DNA of 64,000 bases from Steromphala cineraria (lineage: Eukaryota > Mollusca > Gastropoda > Trochida > Trochidae): positions 12,364,253-12,428,252 of the forward strand of contig OU744725.1 of NCBI GenBank assembly GCA_916613615.1, given 5' to 3'. This document shows, one piece after another, positions 59,501-64,000 of the stretch (positions are counted from its first letter, which is position 1; every line of letters starts with the position of its first letter). The notes beneath the pieces were generated by a model that did not search any database, was not told the DNA's origin, and saw only the letters and a program-made list of their open reading frames with translations. The translations under genes and the position numbers were made by a program.

Positions 59501-62500
59501 GAGTGCATCTTCAGGTCGTTGCGAGGCCCATTCACCATTTTAACCTGTCTTTCTACCACAGGATTCCTACCTTGACCTTAATGAAACTGACAGGTCTAAG
59601 ATAAATGCAGTTTTAAACTGTTGTCAGAAAGTCTTTTGCAACAAATATGACGCATGAAAACAACAGATCATTGTGAGTCACTTAATCATCAAATATGCAC
59701 CAAAGATGTCACTGTGCCAAATATTTAAAAAACCTTTGTCACTCTGTTGTGCATTCGAATACACAGAGTACATGTTTTCTGGCTTACAAACTGAAAATCA
59801 AGTTTTCTAAACAAGGGTGTGTTAGAAGACATTTAGTGCGTGCCGCCGGACGCGGTATGACCGATCCCATTCCCCAAAGAGGCATATCAAGAAATGTTGA
59901 TGTTCTTATGACAACCCTTCTCGCATGAAAAGGGTGGTTCATATCACAAAGCCTTGCCATGATTCAATAGCTAAAATGATGATTTAGAACAGCGGCGATG
60001 ATTGAACAGCTAACTTTGATTGCCTCCAATCAAGCATGTCCTATACTACAACACAAACTCGGCTAATAAGAACAGAGGCTGTATCAACATTTTATGTCTT
60101 GATCTGTCTCTATATAGGGAGAGAATGGACAGAACCAGGCAAGCTGAAAATTATTTCTTAACCGACGACACTTACATCGAAATAGTAGGTCGTAAAACAA
60201 AACTTTGCACAGTTCTCCCTACCTTTCATCACAGACTTATGTCAGCCTTTCAGATGAACGTAATTATTCCAAAAATAATTTTGATCTTATTACAAATATG
60301 AAACAAAATTCCACCTCCAAAGCATCAAACATGAAGCCATCATCAGCATCTAAAATGAAAAATTAATATTTAAACTATAATCCTGTTATTTCTGTTGTGC
60401 TATTCACAGATTTGGGTGATATAAAAAATAAAAGTTTATACCTATTACAATTAACTGATGCTGATAGAGATAGTTGTAATAGAATTGATAGTATTTGGTC
60501 AGGACAGAACTGCCATATGTGGGAAGATTTCAATTATAATCATAAGGAAAATTATCCCGTTCTGACCACAACATTATCAAAAAGACGTGCCAGGTTGCAA
60601 GTTTATCGCGCATACTGTTTCATGATGAAATCCAAAAGTTTCAATTCCAATTTAGAAATAAAGTCATTTATGATAAAACATTTAAATTAAAAAACATGTA
60701 CCAGCTCACAAAGAAGAGGATTTTGTTTTTCTGACCTTGGCGAGCCAGATTGCAAAATAAGAGGCAACTTTAGCAAGACAAATCATCTGGTTAATATTGT
60801 TCTCATAATAACTTTTTCTTAATTGTGATTTATATTTATTTATTGATTTATGCATTGATAAGGGGTATGGCATTTACCACATATACCTAAGTTGCGTTCA
60901 TAAAATTGGTGTTTGTTAAACATTTGCATTTTGTTTGATTTAGAGTGTGCCTGCAAGAAATGATCTCATGCAAGGACAGACTTTGAATTAAAATTACCCA
61001 TTAATGTGTACTTGTAGTCAAATACAACAATACCAACAACAATTTTTGCGTGTGCGTTGCAATAACTGAGAGAACTTGTAAGAAAATGTTTAAAAAAAAA
61101 ACTCGTTTCGGTCTGTTTGTAAAATGGAAAACACATGCATACATTTTATTTTAATACCTATGTAAAACATGTAGAGGACCTACGACAGTCATATTTTACA
61201 TTAAGTTTGGCATTTTATCAGACCGTACTTAGGTCATTTTGAGCACATGAGCTCATACTATATTACAGCATGCATTTGAAACATACATTTCAACTTAGTA
61301 ATGTAATAATTTTTAGGCGTATACACATTTATTTCGGGGGATTTTACAAAACCTGCCTGAAAAACAAGTTTGATAATGATGAATATTTAGAATACAGATT
61401 TCAAGTTTGTTCAAAGAGCGTTTATATTTCTGTTTCCATACTATACTATTTCCATGAATACTTTATATGGATGTGACTTTTGACCTATTTTCATAATGGA
61501 TAAAATAATATAAATTTCGTTTTCAGAGACAATCCAGACAAGCCAGTCAAGACCGTGAATAATCGCACGAAAAGTGTGTCACATGAGCACAAGACTGAGA
61601 CAGATACTGTTCCACTGGTTTCCCATGATCATGACTATCTCGTCACACCCCTGACCATCGCAGATCAGTTGGCAGAAGCAAGAGAAGAAATAAAGAACCT
61701 CCGTCAACAACTCGAAGCGAAGAATACATTATTTTCTTTGGACCGGTTTTCCAATGAGCCAGAGACCATAAATTTCTATACTGGATTCAAGGACTATGAT
61801 ACATTGAAGGGTGTGTTTTTAGATTTGGAACCAACAGCTGAGTCCATGGTTAGATGGAATAGAATGCAGAGGCATTTGTCCTCAAACACCTTCAGCATCA
61901 GGATGAACGCTTTCAGAGAAGAATCCTTGCCTCTTATTGACCAATTCTTCATCTTTATGTGCAGGGTTTACAGAGGACTACCTGAGCTGGATTTAGCCAT
62001 CAAGTTTAATGTGTCCAAAGAATCTGTGAGTCGCATTTTGAAAACATGGGCTAACTATTTGTACGTGTTGTTGGGTAGCATGAAAGTATGGCCATCACGT
62101 AAACAAATAAATGAAAACATGCCAAAGGACTTCAAAAACAATTATCCCAAGACGAGAGTTATCATTGATTGCACAGAGTTGAAAGTTCAGTCAAGTGCAA
62201 AGGTTCTCCCTCATGTGTATTCTCACCACAGAAACCATACACTTTTCAAGGGACTTATCGGTATTACTCCTTCTGGTTTGATCTCATTTGTGAGTTCCCT
62301 GTACACTGGTCCAATATCAAACACATCAATCACATCCGAGTGTGGGTTACTTGACCTACTAGAACCGGGAGACGAGATAATCGCGGACGAGGGATTTCTC
62401 ATACAAGACATGCTGTCAACAAAAGGTGTCAAACTTGTCGTTCCTCCATTCATGGAATGTAGAGAGGAAGACGTCAAAATGACTCCCGACCATGCAAGGT

Positions 62501-62646
62501 TAGGAACTCATGTTGGGAAGGCCATCATGCGAATCAAGGAGTTTCAAGTATTTAACGGAGTTATCCCCCTTGACCTTGCATCTTCAGTCAACCAAATATG
62601 GACTGTATGTGCTATTCTCGCAAACTTCCGGGGTCCTCTGTTGTAA
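53414..62646 (+). CDS. THAP domain and DDE transposase-like gene, three exons
   Basis: Whole-gene entry. Exons 53414-53566, 55643-55794 and 61527-62646 join in one open frame of 474 residues. The donors are GTGAGT and GTTAGT and both acceptors follow T-rich tracts. Domain order: THAP zinc finger (about 1-90), linker and coiled coil (about 146-169), HTH_Tnp_4-like DNA-binding segment (about 236-283), DDE_Tnp_4-like nuclease fold (about 312-472). This is the layout of ISL2EU-type transposases, which cut and paste DNA in the nucleus. Aspartates D316 and D389 are present, but residue 432, expected to be the catalytic Glu, is Gly. The introns (2.1 and 5.7 kb) hold other mobile elements. It may be a host gene captured from a transposon, possibly a DNA-binding regulator, or a recently disabled copy. 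No terminal repeats of a parent transposon were found. Confidence 0.85.
54726..55094. mobile_element. Diverged repeat in intron 1, related to 30891-31425
   Basis: The right end GTGCTACTGCCGCTTTAA is a mutated family A-type terminus, and the left end CTAAAGGAGC may be its degraded partner. The interior shares the TTCAAAACAAGTAT and TTTGGGATGC blocks with 30891-31425. Non-coding and old; family assignment is tentative. Confidence 0.4.
55165..55486 (+). mobile_element. 322-bp retroposon with 11-bp target duplication
   Basis: Runs from GCCACCACTGGACTC, through CGTGGTGTGGTGGTTTGTG, GGCGACCCCGAGAGC and CTCCTGGTAGGGTCACCC, to a (CTCA)n tail. CTAAGTTGTTG flanks it exactly on both sides (55154-55164 and 55487-55497). 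It has no open frame and no clear Pol III boxes, so it is either a SINE with an unusual head or a short deletion derivative of a LINE (5' UTR joined to 3' UTR). A truncated copy lies at 48976-49198. It sits in intron 1 of the THAP-DDE gene. Confidence 0.85.
55643..55794 (+). CDS. THAP-DDE gene, exon 2 (THAP, C-terminal half)
   Basis: Acceptor TTCTTGTTTTCCAG, then 50 codons plus two bases, then donor GTTAGT. It completes the THAP domain: VCSSHF supplies the third and fourth zinc ligands (C59 and H62, C-x2-H) and GIVPTLFAW is the AVPTIF-type box that closes the fold (VPTLF at residues 83-87). The basic end KIVKKVRR starts the linker. It is too short and too far from an ATG to show as an ordinary open frame. 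Splicing to exon 1 in phase 0 makes a complete domain, strong evidence that the intron is real. Confidence 0.88.
55801..57585. other. Intron 2, first part; no exon supported
   Basis: AT-rich apart from 56085-56180, which has several CpGs and an ATGGCGGC-like word. Nothing coding can be defended. Confidence 0.35.
57586..57613 (+). other. Possible alternative first exon (ATGGCGTCC...)
   Basis: In a GC-richer stretch, an ATG context (AGCAATATGGCGTCCCTC) opens eight codons (MASLNVAG) and meets GTAAAC, a possible donor. It could be an independent or alternative start inside intron 2. No downstream exon joins it clearly. Confidence 0.2.
58371..58630 (+). pseudogene. Decayed coding island in intron 2
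   Basis: One frame begins MKRKSEEQAAKRGVTD and stops. The overlapping frame stays open from about 58373 to the stop at 58628-58630 and includes MDDTADDAAITDNLRRRVRQ and NTIKNQTSENFKKIISSAHV. The charged, balanced composition is more protein-like than random AT-rich DNA. It could be an old exon or the remains of a second transposon ORF. I do not recognise the family. Confidence 0.35.
59868..60127 (+). mobile_element. MITE family B, copy 7, in intron 2
   Basis: From CATTCCCCAAAGAGGCATAT to a TAGGGAGAGAATG end, with the interior GATTGCCTCCAATCAAGCATG. The termini are more mutated than in copies 1 and 2. It lies inside intron 2 of the THAP-DDE gene, so it inserted after the gene was in place or was carried with it. 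Confidence 0.8.
60397..60690 (+). pseudogene. Open, protein-like stretch in intron 2, unidentified
   Basis: 97 codons whose composition is unlike the surrounding random frames: LTDADRDSCNRIDSIWSGQN, MWEDFNYNHKENYPV and SKRRARLQVYRAYCFMMKSK. No splice sites fit it to the THAP-DDE frame. ISL2EU elements commonly carry a second protein with a YqaJ-type nuclease; this could be a relic of it, but no nuclease motif can be pointed to. It may instead be a fragment of another element. Confidence 0.35.
60691..61526. other. Intron 2, last part; acceptor region
   Basis: No coding content supported. It ends with TTTCGTTTTCAG, the acceptor of exon 3. Confidence 0.5.
61527..62646 (+). CDS. THAP-DDE gene, exon 3 (coiled coil, HTH, DDE nuclease)
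   Basis: Begins after TTTTCAG; its first base completes the Arg codon split by intron 2, and 372 codons follow to TAA. In the spliced numbering: a coiled coil (IADQLAEAREEIKNLRQQLE, about 146-165), a conserved YTGF-type block (about 185-188), a helix-turn-helix of the HTH_Tnp_4 type (LDLAIKFNVSKESVSRILKT, about 256-275), then DDE_Tnp_4 landmarks: RVIIDCTEL (D316), FKGLIGITPSG, LYTGPISN, EIIADEGF (D389) and HVGKAIMRIKEF. The last is normally HVERAI..RIK; here Glu is Gly432 (GGG at 62515-62517) and Arg is Lys. The SD usually found after the G..I motif is SN. No stop or frameshift interrupts the exon. A possible ATTAAA polyadenylation signal lies at 62810. Confidence 0.92.
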
Positions 62647-62851
62647 ATATTTAGTGTGGAAAACAGTGGTACTTCAACACAGAGACATGACAGCATTGAC
62701 TACTTTTCAATTCGAACAATATACTGTGAAAGGATCTATGAAAGTGTCATAACTTTGTATAAGTGTATAACTGTATATAAATTCTCATTTTTGTTACCGC
62801 TACATTTTCATTAAATGGATGGTGTTGAAGACGAATTCGGAATTGTACTCC
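62647..62851 (+). other. 3' UTR region of the THAP-DDE gene
   Basis: AT-rich sequence after the stop. ATTAAA at 62810-62815 is the only polyadenylation-like hexamer noted close by. The next mobile element starts at 62852. Confidence 0.35.
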
Positions 62852-63130
62852 GGCAGGTCAAGTCATGAACTGTTGATACAGCCTCTGTTATATTACGTCG
62901 AAATTCTAGGGTTCCGGAACAGAATTGCATCACAGTCCATTTGAATTTCTTAATCAAATGACAACGCTTCTCACAATGCTTTTGTCATTATTTAGAAGCC
63001 AAAATGATAATTTTAAAACAGCGACGCTGATTGCGCACTCTACTTTGATTGCCTCTATTCAGGCGTCTCCAATTCTATCCCACAAAGTCGGCGTAATATT
63101 ACAGAGGCTGTATTAACATTTCATGACTTG
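62852..63130 (+). mobile_element. MITE family B, copy 8, outer ends lost
   Basis: The interior and inner terminal repeats are present (CGGCAGGTCAAGTCATGAAC and ACATTTCATGACTTGG), but the CATTCTCTCCCCACAG caps are missing on both sides. It sits about 200 bp after the stop codon of the THAP-DDE gene. Confidence 0.75.
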
Positions 63131-64000
63131 GAAATGTGAACTTTCATCTCAATTTCAGTAAGACCCCTAAACAAATGCTTCTGGTCTTTACATTCAGACA
63201 AATTTAATGCGACGACGCGGATTTTTTTTCTTTCTAATTTTTGGAATTATGGAACATTGAAAGAAATATGACATTTGATTAACTGCGTCCTTGAAGGCAC
63301 TCACGGACAGAAACGAGTTACATTTTAAGAGCCTGCGTTTCAATGTTTTTCTAGGCCACGGGACTAAATTTCCATTTATCCCTTGTCAACATCTTGAAAA
63401 AAAGTCTTGATGCGGGGGTTTAAAACGGACGCAAACCAGAAACAAATTACTTTATTTTTAGGCCTAATAGCTAATGATCAGCTCATTAAGCAACACGCGT
63501 TTGTCTAGTGTTAATCAATTGGGCTTGTATTTCTAGCTCTTGACTCACTCTTTAATTCTCACAGTTTATCAAATGCAAGGTTTCATTGTAAATTAGAAAA
63601 TCCAAGGTACCGAATGATACGATGCACATACCACCTTTTGGGCTTAACATCAGGAAAATATGAAATGAATTTACTTAAATCTTGCGAGACACCAAAAATT
63701 GTGACTTGGGTCTCATTCTGTGTTGTGTCTAAAGACGGAGCTGCTATCAGTTTTTGTGTAGTTTCCACCGCCGCCGCCGCATTCGTATTACTAGCTATAA
63801 CTTTTTTCCACTAAGCTTTCCAGAACTCTTATTCATAAATTACTACTCATACCTCGGGGGAACGATTTTGACACGTTCACTTTCAAGGTCAAAGGTCAAG
63901 GTCACGAGCTTTGTAATCACTCTTAAGAATTCCTTGTAAACGCGATAACTTGAAAAGTTTTTGTGCTCTGAAGCTCTAACTTGGTATATATCATCCTTGG
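63131..64000. other. No gene; possible dispersed repeat at the right edge
   Basis: 63763-63781 has a short (CCG)n run. From about 63838 the text AAGGTCAAAGGTCAAGGTCA, then CGCGATAACTTGAAAAG, looks like a dispersed repeat and runs off the window. No coding exon recognised. Confidence 0.35.

Noticed and set aside
61555..62646. Single-exon 363-codon gene starting with GTG at 61555
   Set aside because: GTG is not a plausible animal start here; the frame extends upstream to a good acceptor and joins exons encoding a complete THAP domain.
62169..62752. Additional frames on both strands within and after exon 3
   Set aside because: Shadows of the DDE coding exon.

Overview
This is a eukaryotic, AT-rich, gene-poor window that looks like invertebrate animal DNA, most probably a mollusc. 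That assignment rests on repeat texture (a LINE 3' end with a short pentanucleotide tail, GACGGAC-type dispersed repeats, (GTGA)n-tailed retroposons, TTAA-flanked MITEs) and on a THAP plus DDE gene of a type common in aquatic invertebrates. It is inference, not a database match. There are no operons, ribosome binding sites or CRISPR arrays, and most short open frames are chance.

Layout. 0.4-0.8 kb: a 21-bp palindromic satellite. 2.3-6.7 kb: a 65-bp tandem array, two TTAA-flanked MITEs, and one well-formed internal exon on the minus strand (4400-4525). 8.8-16.98 kb: a tRNA-derived SINE, a long hairpin element between 12-bp direct repeats (11870-12072), two copies of a second MITE family (MITE-B) and a dispersed multi-unit repeat. 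17-35 kb: mostly featureless intron-like or intergenic DNA with more MITE-B copies and one TAA-flanked MITE (28375-28750). 35-41 kb: three more TTAA MITEs, a 238-bp tandem duplication and a possible minus-strand first exon (donor at 40782) next to a GC-richer, promoter-like stretch. 43-49 kb: a tandem repeat with a 136-bp hairpin element inserted in it, two more SINE copies, a 0.9-kb array of 18-bp units and a 5'-truncated retroposon. 51.4 kb: an intact tRNA-Glu(UUC). 52.4-53 kb: a LINE 3' end inserted into the third unit of an 86-bp tandem repeat.

The only confident protein-coding gene spans 53414-62646 on the plus strand. Its three exons join in frame (51 codons; 50 codons plus two bases; one base plus 372 codons and a stop) into a 474-residue protein: N-terminal THAP zinc finger, coiled coil, HTH_Tnp_4-like helix-turn-helix and DDE_Tnp_4-like nuclease fold, the arrangement of ISL2EU-type transposases. 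The first two catalytic aspartates are visible, but the position where the family carries the third acid (HVER motif) reads HVGK. The introns have collected other mobile elements while the exons stay open. This may be a domesticated, catalytically dead transposase gene or a recently disabled copy.

The rest of the window is mainly a record of nested insertions, several with visible target-site duplications.
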